Notes: a model not told the origin generated them from the sequence alone. A DNA stretch of 64,000 bases from Leifsonia sp. Root1293 (GCF_001425325.1 NZ_LMEH01000002.1:215109-279108); one strand, 5' to 3'. Shown: positions 48,260 to 55,625, counted from the stretch's first letter. Made by a program: numbers and translations.

Positions 48260-48656
48260 CGTTGCCGAGAAGCTCGCCAAGAAATCACCCCGGCGTTCAC
48301 CGTCGAAGCAGGTGCGGCTGCGGCTGGTGTACGTCGACTTCTGGTCGGCCGTCAAGCTGTCGTTCCTCGTTGCGATCTGCCTGGCGATCGTCACGATCGT
48401 GGGCACCTTCCTCGTCTACACGGTCGTGAGCCAGACGGGCATCTTCGACGCGGCGAACAAGCTGTTCAAGGATGTCGCCGGCGGATCGAACGACCTCAAG
48501 GCGATCCTGTCGCTCGGACAGGTGATGGGCTTCGCCGTCGTGGTGTCGCTGCTGAACCTGGTCGTGACCACGGCGCTCGGTGCCATCACGGCGCTGCTCT
48601 ACAACCTCAGTGTGAAGGTCACCGGCGGCGTTCTCGTCGGTTTCACGAACAACTGA
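48252..48656 (+). CDS. DUF3566 membrane protein
   Basis: A 134-residue protein with a basic head ([19 protein letters not shown]) and two hydrophobic segments (about residues 35-58 and 88-115) ending in [16 protein letters not shown]3566 is conserved in this position, directly after gyrA, across actinobacteria; the function is unknown. It overlaps the gyrA stop by eight bases, so it is co-translated. Confidence 0.9.
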
Positions 48657-48690
48657 GGCCGAGCCGCCGCGAAGCGGCGCGCTCGCCTCA
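48654..48690 (+). terminator. terminator after the gyrase operon, starting at the DUF3566 stop codon
   Basis: TGAGGC-CGAGC-CGCCGC pairs with GCGGCG-CGCTCG-CCTCA around a GAA loop, with small bulges. The first three bases of the hairpin are the stop codon itself. Confidence 0.7.
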
Positions 48691-48732
48691 GATCGAGTAG
48701 CGCCCGCCGCAGGCGGACGCGTATCGAGATCT
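48691..48732. repeat. REP-like intergenic element (GATCGAGTAGCG ... CGTATCGAGATC)
   Basis: The 42 bases contain a central hairpin CCGCC-GCA-GGCGG flanked by TCGAGTAGCG and CGCGTATCGAGA. Similar 'TCGAGTAGCG ... CGTATCGAGA' units are familiar as intergenic repeats in Microbacteriaceae genomes (from general knowledge). It lies between the gyrase terminator and tRNA-Ile. Confidence 0.45.
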
Positions 48733-48788
48733 CCGGTGCGCGCAGCACGACGAGATCGACTCGATTTCTCCAATCGGATTGCGTCAGG

Positions 48789-48794
48789 TAGTCT
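48789..48794 (+). promoter_or_regulatory. candidate -10 (TAGTCT) of the tRNA pair
   Basis: TAGTCT lies 16 bases upstream of tRNA-Ile; TTTCTC at 48765-48770 is a weak -35 with 18-base spacing. Confidence 0.35.
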
Positions 48795-48810
48795 TTCATC
48801 TGGCCATTTC

Positions 48811-48884
48811 GGGGATATAGCTCAGGCGGTTAGAGCGCTTCGCTGATAACGAAGAGGTCCGAGGTTCAAGTCCTCGTATCCCCA
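48811..48884 (+). tRNA. tRNA-Ile (GAT)
   Basis: A 74-base cloverleaf. Acceptor GGGGATA/TATCCCC, anticodon stem CTTCG/CGAAG with loop CTGATAA giving anticodon GAT, and T arm GTTCAAGTC. CCA is not encoded. Confidence 0.97.
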
Positions 48885-48916
48885 CAGCACAACTTCACAC
48901 GCACCACCCGTTTCAC

Positions 48917-48989
48917 GGGGCCTTAGCTCAGTTGGTAGAGCGCCTGCTTTGCAAGCAGGATGTCGGGAGTTCGATTCTCCCAGGCTCCA
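48917..48989 (+). tRNA. tRNA-Ala (TGC)
   Basis: A 73-base cloverleaf. Acceptor GGGGCCT/AGGCTCC with one G-T pair, anticodon stem CCTGC/GCAGG around TGC, T loop GTTCGATTC. CCA is not encoded. It follows tRNA-Ile after 32 bases and is probably in the same transcript; the Ile-Ala pair after gyrA is an actinobacterial constant. Confidence 0.97.
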
Positions 48990-49028
48990 CACTTTCCCTC
49001 TTCCGGCGGCTCGCGCCCCTGCGGCTTA

Positions 49029-49034
49029 TAGGGT
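49029..49034 (+). promoter_or_regulatory. candidate -10 (TAGGGT) of a leaderless Nudix transcript
   Basis: TAGGGT ends seven bases before the ATG at 49042, with no ribosome binding site between. Confidence 0.35.
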
Positions 49035-49041
49035 TGCCAGC

Positions 49042-49494
49042 ATGATGATGGACATTCGCGTGGGTGCATACGGGGTCATCATCCGAGACGGCGCCATTCT
49101 GCTCTCGCACTGGAACGAGCACGGGCGGAGCGGCTGGACCCTTCCCGGCGGCGGGATCGAGCACGGGGAGCATCCGGCCGTCGCCGCGGTGCGGGAGATC
49201 CTCGAGGAGACGGGCTACGTCGCCGCACTCGATCGGCTTCTCGGCATCGACACCCACGTCATTCCCGGCCGCAATCGTCCGGGCCCACTGAACAGGCCTC
49301 TGCAGGCGCTGCGCATCGTCTACCGCGCGCATGTCGTGTCCGGCGACCTCACCGACGAGATCGGCGGGAGTACGGACGAGGCCCGCTGGATCCCCCTCGA
49401 CGAGGTCGACGGGCTCAACACCGTCGAGCTCGTGCGCGTCGGACTCACCCTGAACGAGACCGAGCCTCCCACGGGTACCTACGTGCGGGAATGA
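49042..49494 (+). CDS. Nudix hydrolase
   Basis: A 150-residue Nudix enzyme with a complete Nudix box GGGIEHGEHPAVAAVREILE followed by ETGYV, in which the metal-binding REILEE is intact. It hydrolyses nucleoside-diphosphate-linked compounds; the substrate cannot be predicted. Three consecutive ATG codons open the frame and the first is used here. It is the only gene between the tRNAs and a bidirectional terminator. Confidence 0.88.
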   Translation: MMMDIRVGAYGVIIRDGAILLSHWNEHGRSGWTLPGGGIEHGEHPAVAAVREILEETGYVAALDRLLGIDTHVIPGRNRPGPLNRPLQALRIVYRAHVVSGDLTDEIGGSTDEARWIPLDEVDGLNTVELVRVGLTLNETEPPTGTYVRE

Positions 49495-49528
49495 GAAGAG
49501 CCGCCACCCCAGGGGGTGACGGCTCTTC
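49495..49528. terminator. bidirectional terminator between convergent genes
   Basis: GAAGAGCCGCCACCCC pairs with GGGGTGACGGCTCTTC with one mismatch. It starts directly after the Nudix stop and lies 16 bases from the stop of the minus-strand gene, so it can serve both. Confidence 0.82.
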
Positions 49529-49543
49529 CCGATGCGATCGAGA

Positions 49544-50074
49544 TCAGTCGTTGGCTGCCGACTCTGCTCCGGGGAGCGGCTCGTCGGCGATCCACAGCTC
49601 GTCGTCGGCGCGGAAGGTCTGCCAGACGGCATACGCGACGCCGGCGGCTGCGATGACGCCCGCGGCAACGGCCAGGTAGGTTCCGACGCCCGGGCCGGTC
49701 TTGACGGGCACGGTGATCTTGCCGCGGTTGAGGCGGTCGATCGCGGCCTTCACGCGGCGGTCCTTGGCGATGTCACCGACGGTGAGCACGGCGCCGAGCG
49801 CAGTGCCGACTGCGGGGAGCACGGTCTGTTCGATGCTCTTGCCGGTGTCGTGCGCCAGAGAACGCGCTCCCTGGACTCCGGGCTGTACATACTGCGAATA
49901 GGAGGACTGCATCCGCGGTGCGACCTCTTCGCGTGTCAGGTAGCCGACCTGGCGTCCGGCCTCACGTGCGACGTGATTGGCGCGGTCGAGCACTTCCTGC
50001 TGACGGCTCCAGAGCTCTTCGGCACTGGCGCGCAGACGATTCAATTCCTTGCGGCGCTTGCGAGTCAAGCCCAT
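49544..50074 (-). CDS. hypothetical protein with coiled-coil head and C-terminal membrane helix
   Basis: A 176-residue protein. The basic N-terminus (GLTRKRRKELNRLRASAEEL) leads into a helical, probably coiled-coil region up to about residue 65. A segment with VLPAVGTALGAVLTVGDIAKDRR follows, then one hydrophobic helix near 132-152 (YLAVAAGVIAAAGVAYAVW) and an acidic tail. Homologues in this position are sometimes labelled 'DNA helicase', but no helicase motif is present and I reject that name. GGAGG lies six bases before the chosen ATG. Function unknown. Confidence 0.75.
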   Translation of the reverse strand: MGLTRKRRKELNRLRASAEELWSRQQEVLDRANHVAREAGRQVGYLTREEVAPRMQSSYSQYVQPGVQGARSLAHDTGKSIEQTVLPAVGTALGAVLTVGDIAKDRRVKAAIDRLNRGKITVPVKTGPGVGTYLAVAAGVIAAAGVAYAVWQTFRADDELWIADEPLPGAESAAND

Positions 50075-50196
50075 GAAAGACCTCCATTGATCGGGGGTGA
50101 ACTTCTCCCATCTTGCCACCGATCGGCGTGATTCCTAGCGGCGAGTTCACAGTTCGTCCCCGGCGAACAGCCGCGGGGCCCGCCGATGACGCTCTG

Positions 50197-50202
50197 TAGG
50201 AT
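50197..50202 (+). promoter_or_regulatory. candidate -10 (TAGGAT) of a leaderless ppiA transcript
   Basis: TAGGAT ends seven bases before the ATG at 50210. Confidence 0.45.
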
Positions 50203-50209
50203 TGTCTGC

Positions 50210-50749
50210 ATGTCCAAGCACACGGCAGTCGCCACCCTCAACACCACCCTCGGACCGATCAAGGTCAACCTCTACGGGAACCACGCCCCGAAGACAGTTC
50301 GCAACTTCGTCGGCCTCGCCACCGGTGAGATCGAATGGACCCACCCCGGCACCGGCAAGAAGAGCACCGACCCGCTGTACAACGGTGTGGTGTTCCACCG
50401 CATCATCCCCAACTTCATGATCCAGGGCGGCGACCCGCTCGGTCAGGGCATCGGCGGCCCCGGCTACCAGTTCGATGACGAGATCAACCCCGAGCTCGAC
50501 TTCACCGAGCCCTACGTGCTCGCCATGGCCAATGCCGGCATCCAGGGCGGCCGCGGAACCAACGGTTCGCAGTTCTTCATCACCACCGCTCCCACCACCT
50601 GGCTGCAGGGCAAGCACACCATCTTCGGCGCCGTCGAGGACGAGGAGTCGCGCAAGGTCGTCGACCAGCTCGGCGCCGTCGCCACCGACGGCCGCGACCG
50701 TCCGCTCCAGGATGTCGTGATCGAGAGCATCACCGTCGAAGAGGTCTGA
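50210..50749 (+). CDS. ppiA: peptidyl-prolyl cis-trans isomerase, cyclophilin type
   Basis: A 179-residue cytosolic cyclophilin that speeds proline isomerisation during folding. Core motifs are YNGVVFHRIIPNFMIQGGDP, GGRGTNGSQFFITT and HTIFGAVEDEESRKVVD. It has no signal peptide, in contrast to the FKBP lipoprotein at 3864. Its place between the tRNAs and crgA matches ppiA of mycobacteria. The ATG before SKHTAVATLNT is preferred to an in-frame ATG 24 bases upstream, which overlaps the promoter-like hexamer. Confidence 0.95.
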   Translation: MSKHTAVATLNTTLGPIKVNLYGNHAPKTVRNFVGLATGEIEWTHPGTGKKSTDPLYNGVVFHRIIPNFMIQGGDPLGQGIGGPGYQFDDEINPELDFTEPYVLAMANAGIQGGRGTNGSQFFITTAPTTWLQGKHTIFGAVEDEESRKVVDQLGAVATDGRDRPLQDVVIESITVEEV

Positions 50750-50754
50750 CACAC

Positions 50755-51600
50755 GTGACCAACAGACCGGATGCCGGTGACTACTGCTACCGGCATCCGG
50801 ATCGGCAGAGCTACATCCTCTGCCAGCGTTGCGGACGTACGATCTGTCCCGAGTGCCAGACCCCTGGCGCTGTGGGCGTGTTCTGTCCGGAATGCATGAA
50901 GGAACAGCGGGCGAACGCCCCGCGCACGAAGCCCGCGATCCTCACCCGCCTGAGCGGCCGCGGCAAGCCCGTCGTCACCTATTCGATCATCGGCGTGACG
51001 CTCGCGGTCGTCCTGCTGCAGCTCATCCCCGCGCTGAACGTGACGCAGTACCTGCTGTTCCAGCCGGTGTACATGAGCACCGTGGCACTCGAGCCGTGGC
51101 GCATGTTGACCACCGTGTTCGTGCACTCGACGGGGTTCATCCTGCATGTGGCACTGAACATGTACACGCTGTGGATCTTCGGACAGCTGCTCGAGAGCCT
51201 GCTCGGGCGGGGGCGATTCCTCGCCCTCTACCTCATCAGCGGGCTCGCCGGCTCGGTCGCCGTGATCTGGCTTGCCTCTCCGCTGACCGCCGTCGTGGGA
51301 GCATCCGGCGCCATCTTCGGCCTCATGGGGGCATTCCTCGTGATCCAGCGGCGCCTCGGGGGCAACATGACCCAGCTGCTCGTTCTGGTCGGCATCAACC
51401 TGGTCATCGGCTTCATCCCCGGTACCAACATCGCCTGGCAGGCCCACGTGGGCGGCCTCGTGGCCGGCGCGATCATGGGGCTGATCTTCGTCGAGACCCG
51501 CAACGCCCGTCAGCGAACGCTCCAGACCGTGCTGATCGTCGCTCTCGCCCTGGTGCTTCTGAGCCTGAGCCTGCGCTACCTCGTCTTCCCGCTGGTCTGA
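50755..51600 (+). CDS. rhomboid family intramembrane serine protease with N-terminal zinc-finger
   Basis: A 281-residue protein. Residues about 8-45 form a B-box-like zinc-binding module with spaced Cys/His (CYRHPDR, CQRCGRTICPEC, CPECMKE). Six hydrophobic segments follow. The rhomboid active site is visible: Ser in GASGAIFGLMG and His in AWQAHVGGLVAG, with the loop-1 style block LNMYTLWIFGQLLE. It cuts membrane proteins inside the bilayer; substrate unknown. GTG start five bases after ppiA, so one operon. Confidence 0.9.
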   Translation: MTNRPDAGDYCYRHPDRQSYILCQRCGRTICPECQTPGAVGVFCPECMKEQRANAPRTKPAILTRLSGRGKPVVTYSIIGVTLAVVLLQLIPALNVTQYLLFQPVYMSTVALEPWRMLTTVFVHSTGFILHVALNMYTLWIFGQLLESLLGRGRFLALYLISGLAGSVAVIWLASPLTAVVGASGAIFGLMGAFLVIQRRLGGNMTQLLVLVGINLVIGFIPGTNIAWQAHVGGLVAGAIMGLIFVETRNARQRTLQTVLIVALALVLLSLSLRYLVFPLV

Positions 51601-51679
51601 CCCGAGCCTCCCCCAGAGCGAGATCCCGGCGCGTCGCTGTCCCCGGCGCGTGTAACCGGGTCAGCCGGTGACTTTCCCC

Positions 51680-51713
51680 TTTTCCACAGCTTTGTCCACA
51701 GAAGTTATCCACA
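51680..51713 (+). promoter_or_regulatory. three-box DnaA array upstream of crgA
   Basis: Three nonamers in the same direction: TTTTCCACA (51680-51688), TTGTCCACA (51692-51700) and TTATCCACA (51705-51713, exact consensus), separated by 3 and 4 bases. An AT-rich stretch (TTTATTAACATT) follows. No gene occupies 51601-51823. It is a candidate DnaA-binding locus about 12 kb from oriC. Confidence 0.72.
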
Positions 51714-51733
51714 GGTTTATTAACATTGGGGAT

Positions 51734-51751
51734 AATTACACCGGTGTAATT
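51734..51751. promoter_or_regulatory. 18-bp perfect palindrome AATTACACCGGTGTAATT
   Basis: A perfect inverted repeat without spacer, typical of a dimeric repressor operator. It lies between the DnaA array and the crgA terminator. I do not recognise the regulator. Confidence 0.6.
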
Positions 51752-51770
51752 GACCCCGTGCAGGGCACAG

Positions 51771-51806
51771 AAAAACCGCCGACATCCATGACGGATGCCG
51801 GCGGTT
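51771..51806 (-). terminator. crgA terminator
   Basis: On the minus strand AACCGCCGGCATCC pairs with GGATGTCGGCGGTT across a 5-base loop, followed by TTT; it lies 18 bases beyond crgA. Confidence 0.88.
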
Positions 51807-51823
51807 CGTGTTCGTGGGGGGAG

Positions 51824-52063
51824 TCAGCGCCAGCGCGTCGTCATGAGGAAGCCGATGAAGGCGATGCCGAAGCCGACGAGGATGTTCCAGGATCCGATCG
51901 ACGGGATCGGGAGTGAGGCGTTGCTCACGTAGAAGACGATGATCCACACCAGGCCGAGCAGCATGAAACCGAACATGACCGGCTTGAACCACACCGGGTT
52001 CGGGGTGTCAGCGTTGGTGGTGGTCTCCGCGCGCGCGGGCTTCGTCGACTTGGTGCGTGCCAT
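51824..52063 (-). CDS. crgA: cell division protein CrgA
   Basis: A 79-residue protein with a charged head and two membrane helices (about residues 28-46 and 59-74) joined by the short external loop NASLPIPSIGSWN, the CrgA pattern. In mycobacteria and Streptomyces it binds FtsZ and the septal synthases and tunes division. TAGAAT seven bases before the ATG suggests leaderless expression. Confidence 0.93.
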   Translation of the reverse strand: MARTKSTKPARAETTTNADTPNPVWFKPVMFGFMLLGLVWIIVFYVSNASLPIPSIGSWNILVGFGIAFIGFLMTTRWR

Positions 52064-52070
52064 GCCCGCG

Positions 52071-52076
52071 ATTCTA
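52071..52076 (-). promoter_or_regulatory. candidate -10 (TAGAAT) of a leaderless crgA transcript
   Basis: TAGAAT on the minus strand, seven bases before the crgA ATG; paired with the divergent element at 52097. Confidence 0.5.
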
Positions 52077-52096
52077 TCGTCATCAGCCGGTCACCT

Positions 52097-52102
52097 TAGA
52101 AT
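52097..52102 (+). promoter_or_regulatory. candidate -10 (TAGAAT) of a leaderless sortase transcript
   Basis: TAGAAT ends six bases before the sortase ATG at 52109. The 45-base divergent gap carries the same hexamer facing each way. Confidence 0.5.
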
Positions 52103-52108
52103 CGACAC

Positions 52109-52924
52109 ATGGATGACCGGCCCGTCGCAGGTGAGAGCGGGCTGGAGCCTGCCACCACCGCGCCGCCGAAGCGCCGCCGCAGCCGGGCCACCGTGCTGAG
52201 CGTGCTGGGCGAACTGCTCATCACGGCCGGCGTCCTGGTGCTGCTGTTCATCGGCTGGCAGTTGTGGTGGAACGACTGGATCACCGCCAGCCAGCAGACC
52301 GCTGCGGCATCATCGCTCAGCCAGGAGTGGATCGAGCAGTCCCGCGCGACTCCGACGCCGACCCCCGATGCGTCAGCGGAGCCCACCGACCCGGGCGATC
52401 CGGTCGTGTTGACCTCCGTGACCGCCGGAGCGCCGTTCGCCGTGCTCTACGTACCGCGCTACGGTCCCGACTACCACCGCACCATCGCCGAGGGCACGGG
52501 CATGGACGTTCTCAACAGCACCGAACTCGGCGTCGGCCACTATCCGGACACCCAGCTGCCCGGAGAGGTCGGCAACTTCGTCGTGGCCGCCCACCGCAGT
52601 GCCTACGGCGGCGGCATGCACCTGATCAATGAACTGCAGCTCGGCGACTCGATCATCGTCCAGACCCAGGACGGCTGGTACACCTACAAGTTCCGATCGC
52701 TCCAGTACGTGCTGCCCGACCAGGTGGAGGTGCTGGCTCCTGTACCGGGTTCTCCCGACGTGCCGGCGACGGACAGGGTCATCACCCTGACGAGCTGCAA
52801 TCCGCTGCTGTCCACGGCCGAGCGCATCATCGCCTACGGGGTCTATGACAGCTGGCAACCGCTGTCGGCCGGGCCGCCCGCCGAGATCGCGGCCCAGGTC
52901 GCCGCACAATCGAACGGGGCCTGA
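52109..52924 (+). CDS. class E sortase
   Basis: A 271-residue transpeptidase. After a basic cytosolic head (PKRRRSRATV) comes one membrane anchor (residues about 32-52) and the extracellular sortase barrel. The catalytic His is in VVAAHRSAYGG near residue 161 and Cys is in ITLTSCNPLLST near residue 231; the Arg may be that in STAERIIAY. The TLTSC form and length fit class E, which anchors LAxTG-type proteins to peptidoglycan in actinobacteria. No substrate gene lies next to it. Confidence 0.9.
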   Translation: MDDRPVAGESGLEPATTAPPKRRRSRATVLSVLGELLITAGVLVLLFIGWQLWWNDWITASQQTAAASSLSQEWIEQSRATPTPTPDASAEPTDPGDPVVLTSVTAGAPFAVLYVPRYGPDYHRTIAEGTGMDVLNSTELGVGHYPDTQLPGEVGNFVVAAHRSAYGGGMHLINELQLGDSIIVQTQDGWYTYKFRSLQYVLPDQVEVLAPVPGSPDVPATDRVITLTSCNPLLSTAERIIAYGVYDSWQPLSAGPPAEIAAQVAAQSNGA

Positions 52925-52925
52925 C

Positions 52926-53084
52926 ATGTACGCCGCCCTCTGGCGCGTCCTTCCCGGTCCGGTCTGGGTGCGCATCCTGATCGTGATCGTGCTGATCGCC
53001 GCCGTTCTCTTCGCCCTGTCCACGTGGGTCTTCCCGTGGATCGACCAGATCGTCAACCCACAGGATGTAACGGTGGACCAATGA
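52926..53084 (+). CDS. small membrane protein, 52 residues
   Basis: MYAALWRVLPGPVWVRILIV opens a protein that is almost entirely one membrane helix (about residues 16-40), ending NPQDVTVDQ. It begins one base after the sortase stop, and its own stop overlaps the trpG/pabA start (ATGA), so it is translated as a link between them. Conserved in this position in related genomes as far as I recall; function unknown. Confidence 0.75.
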   Translation: MYAALWRVLPGPVWVRILIVIVLIAAVLFALSTWVFPWIDQIVNPQDVTVDQ

Positions 53085-53716
53085 CCAGAGTGCTCGTCAT
53101 CGACAACTACGACAGCTTCGTCTACACGCTGAACGGCTACCTGCGGGAGCTGGGCGCCGAGACCGAGGTCGTGCGGAACGACGACTTCGAGGCGACGGAT
53201 GCCGCAGCCCGTATCGCGGACTACGACGCGGTGCTGGTCTCGCCCGGCCCGGGCAAGCCGGCCGACGCCGGTGTCTCCATCGCCGTCGTGCTGGCAGCCC
53301 ATCAGAGCGGGACTCCGCTGCTCGGTGTCTGCCTCGGGCATCAGGCCATCGCGGAAGCCTTCGGAGCGGTCGTGACCAACGCCGAGGAGCTCATGCACGG
53401 CAAGACGAGTGTCGTGGAGCACGACGACAGCGTGCTCTTCGACGACGTGCCGCAGCCGTTCACGGCCACGCGCTACCACTCGCTCGCCGTCGTCGACGGA
53501 ACGGTTCCCGAGGAGCTCATAGTGACGGCCCGCACTCCCGGCGGCGTGATCATGGGCCTACGGCACGCGGACTCCCCGCTCTACGGCGTGCAGTTCCACC
53601 CGGAGTCGGTTCTCACCGAGGGCGGCTACACGATGCTGGGCAACTGGCTCGAGGATGCCGGACTCGCCGGGGCTCGTGCTGCGGCTGCCGGTCGCACCCC
53701 GCTGGTGCGGCTGTAG
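53081..53716 (+). CDS. trpG: glutamine amidotransferase of anthranilate/aminodeoxychorismate synthase
   Basis: A 211-residue class I glutaminase that supplies ammonia for chorismate amination. The triad is visible: Cys in LLGVCLGHQAIAEAFG near residue 84, and His-Glu in YGVQFHPESVLT near residue 170. N-terminal VLVIDNYDSFVYTL is typical. Without a synthase gene beside it, it may serve both TrpE (tryptophan) and PabB (folate), so pabA is an equally fair name. ATG overlaps the upstream small gene. Confidence 0.9.
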   Translation: MTRVLVIDNYDSFVYTLNGYLRELGAETEVVRNDDFEATDAAARIADYDAVLVSPGPGKPADAGVSIAVVLAAHQSGTPLLGVCLGHQAIAEAFGAVVTNAEELMHGKTSVVEHDDSVLFDDVPQPFTATRYHSLAVVDGTVPEELIVTARTPGGVIMGLRHADSPLYGVQFHPESVLTEGGYTMLGNWLEDAGLAGARAAAAGRTPLVRL

Positions 53717-53745
53717 TCCCTACTGCTCCCTGAGGGCAGGGCGCA

Positions 53746-53784
53746 GCGGCCGCCCGAGAAGCGCCGAGACGGCGCTTCGGCCGC
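53746..53784. terminator. hairpin between trpG and pknB
   Basis: GAAGCGCCG/CGGCGCTTC around a 3-base loop, inside an outer GCGGCC/GGCCGC pair. It lies in the convergent gap and could serve either gene. Confidence 0.55.
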
Positions 53785-53799
53785 GGTGGTCTGCGCCCG

Positions 53800-53855
53800 G
53801 GCCTCAGCGAGCGAGCGGAGACGGCCTCAGCGAGCGGGGACGGCCTCAGCGAGCG
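53800..53855. repeat. three tandem copies of GGCCTCAGCGAGCG
   Basis: The 14-base core GGCCTCAGCGAGCG recurs three times with 18-23 base spacing just beyond the pknB stop. The same core in reverse complement occurs in the gap near 5021. Confidence 0.7.
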
Positions 53856-53863
53856 GGATGGCG

Positions 53864-55561
53864 TCAGCCCGCGCAGTAGACCAGGTCGACCGTCGAGCCC
53901 TGCGGTACGGACCCCGGAGCCAGCGACTGGCTCGTGATCGGCAAGTTCGCCTCCTGGGGGCAGGAGTCGTCGGGCTTCGGGTTCGGAGTGAGCTGGAGCA
54001 TCGCGCCCTGCAGGATGTCTGTCGCCGCCTGCAGCGATTGCGTCGTCAGGTCCGGCAGCGTCACGAGACCGCTGGACACGACGAAGTCCACTGTGGATCC
54101 GTCGTCGACGGAGGTGCCGGCCGCCGGCTTGGTGCTGAGCACGACGTCGGTCGGAATGGTGGGAGAGTCCTCTTTCGTGACCGCGCCGGGAACGAGCCCT
54201 GCCTCGGTGATCGCCGCCTGTGCGTCGGCGATCGACTTGTTGGTCGCATCCGGAACGTCGACCTGTTCCTTGCCGGTCGAGACCGACACCTTGATGAAGG
54301 TTCCGGGCGCGACGGTCTCACCGGCGGCCGGGTCGGTCTCGATGACCTTGCCCTTCTCGACCGAGCCGCTGGCCTGTTCGATCGGGGTAACCGCGAGGTC
54401 GAGGTCGGCCAACTGGGCCGTCGCCTCCTCGAGGGTGAGACCGGCGAGGGTCGGGACCTCTCGAGACGTCGACGGCAGCTCGTTCGATGGTGCCAGGTTG
54501 AACACCCAGAAGACCACCGCAGCCACGATCACGATGATGCTCAGGATGCCGGCCCACACCCACACGGCTGGAGGGCGGCGCTGCGTGCGCACCATGCGAT
54601 CGTCGTCGGCGAGCTGCTTGAAGGCGAGCTCCGTTCCGGTCTGCAGGGCAGGCGGGGCGCCGAACAGCGTCGCACCGACATCGTCGGCCACCTTGTGGAT
54701 GGGAAGCTTGCCGGATGCCGCGATCTCGAGGTCGGCCTTGAACTCGGCTGCGGTCTGGTAGCGCTCGAAGCGATCCTTCGCGAGAGCCTTGGCGACGACC
54801 ATGTCGAGCGCCGGGGAGACCTTCGGGTTGATGTGGCTGGGCTTGGCGGCGGTCTCGCTGACGTGCTGGTAGGCGACGGCGACGGGGGTGTCGCCGCGGA
54901 ACGGCGGACGCCCGGTGAGCAGTTCGAACAGGACTACGCCGGCCGAGTACAGGTCGGTGCGCGCGTCGACGAGTTCGCCCTTCGCCTGCTCAGGGGAGAA
55001 GTACGACGCGGTTCCGAGGATCGCCGTGGTCTGCGCGACGGTGGTCGACGAATCGGAGATGGCGCGGGCGATGCCGAAGTCCATGACCTTCACCTGGCCG
55101 GACTTGGTGATCATGATGTTGCCCGGCTTGATGTCGCGGTGCACGACTCCGGCGCGGTGCGAGTACTCCAGGGCCGTCAGCACGCCGTCGAGGATGCGCA
55201 CGGCCTCCTTGGACTCGAGTGCGCCGCCCTTGATGACGTCCTTCAGCAGCCGGCCGTCGACGAACTCCATGATGATGTACGGCTGCTGGGTCTCGTGACC
55301 TGAGGCATCCCGAACCGTCTCCTCGCCGGCATCGAAGACGCGCACGATCGTCGGATGCGCCATGCGAGCAGCGGCCTGCGCCTCCTGGCGGAAGCGGGTG
55401 CGGAATGCCGGGTCGAGGGCGAGCGTCGCCTTGAGCAGCTTGATCGCCACCGTGCGGCCGAGCCGCGAATCCGTGCCGATGTGCACCTCGGACATGCCGC
55501 CGCGACCGATGAGTTCGCCGACGCGGTAACGGCCTGCAAGCAGGCGGCCGTCGTCAGTCAA
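53864..55561 (-). CDS. pknB: serine/threonine protein kinase PknB with PASTA domains
   Basis: A 565-residue membrane kinase. The kinase domain spans about residues 9-275, with the Gly loop LIGRGGMSEVHIG, Lys in VAIKLL, catalytic HRDIKPGN and DFG (VMDFGIARA). A Pro-rich juxtamembrane part and one helix near 330-350 follow, and then three or four PASTA repeats that sense muropeptides or lipid II. It phosphorylates division and wall proteins. The start is TTG at 55561, fixed by AAGGAG six bases upstream. It is the last gene of the cluster. Confidence 0.95.
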   Translation of the reverse strand: MTDDGRLLAGRYRVGELIGRGGMSEVHIGTDSRLGRTVAIKLLKATLALDPAFRTRFRQEAQAAARMAHPTIVRVFDAGEETVRDASGHETQQPYIIMEFVDGRLLKDVIKGGALESKEAVRILDGVLTALEYSHRAGVVHRDIKPGNIMITKSGQVKVMDFGIARAISDSSTTVAQTTAILGTASYFSPEQAKGELVDARTDLYSAGVVLFELLTGRPPFRGDTPVAVAYQHVSETAAKPSHINPKVSPALDMVVAKALAKDRFERYQTAAEFKADLEIAASGKLPIHKVADDVGATLFGAPPALQTGTELAFKQLADDDRMVRTQRRPPAVWVWAGILSIIVIVAAVVFWVFNLAPSNELPSTSREVPTLAGLTLEEATAQLADLDLAVTPIEQASGSVEKGKVIETDPAAGETVAPGTFIKVSVSTGKEQVDVPDATNKSIADAQAAITEAGLVPGAVTKEDSPTIPTDVVLSTKPAAGTSVDDGSTVDFVVSSGLVTLPDLTTQSLQAATDILQGAMLQLTPNPKPDDSCPQEANLPITSQSLAPGSVPQGSTVDLVYCAG

Positions 55562-55625
55562 TGCGAACTCCTTCAGTGTCGGGCGGTCGATTCGTCAGTG
55601 TAGCGGTCGGTGGATGAGCGGATGC

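Noticed and set aside
49544-50074. 'DNA helicase' label used for homologues
   Set aside because: No Walker or helicase motif; the protein is helical with one membrane segment.
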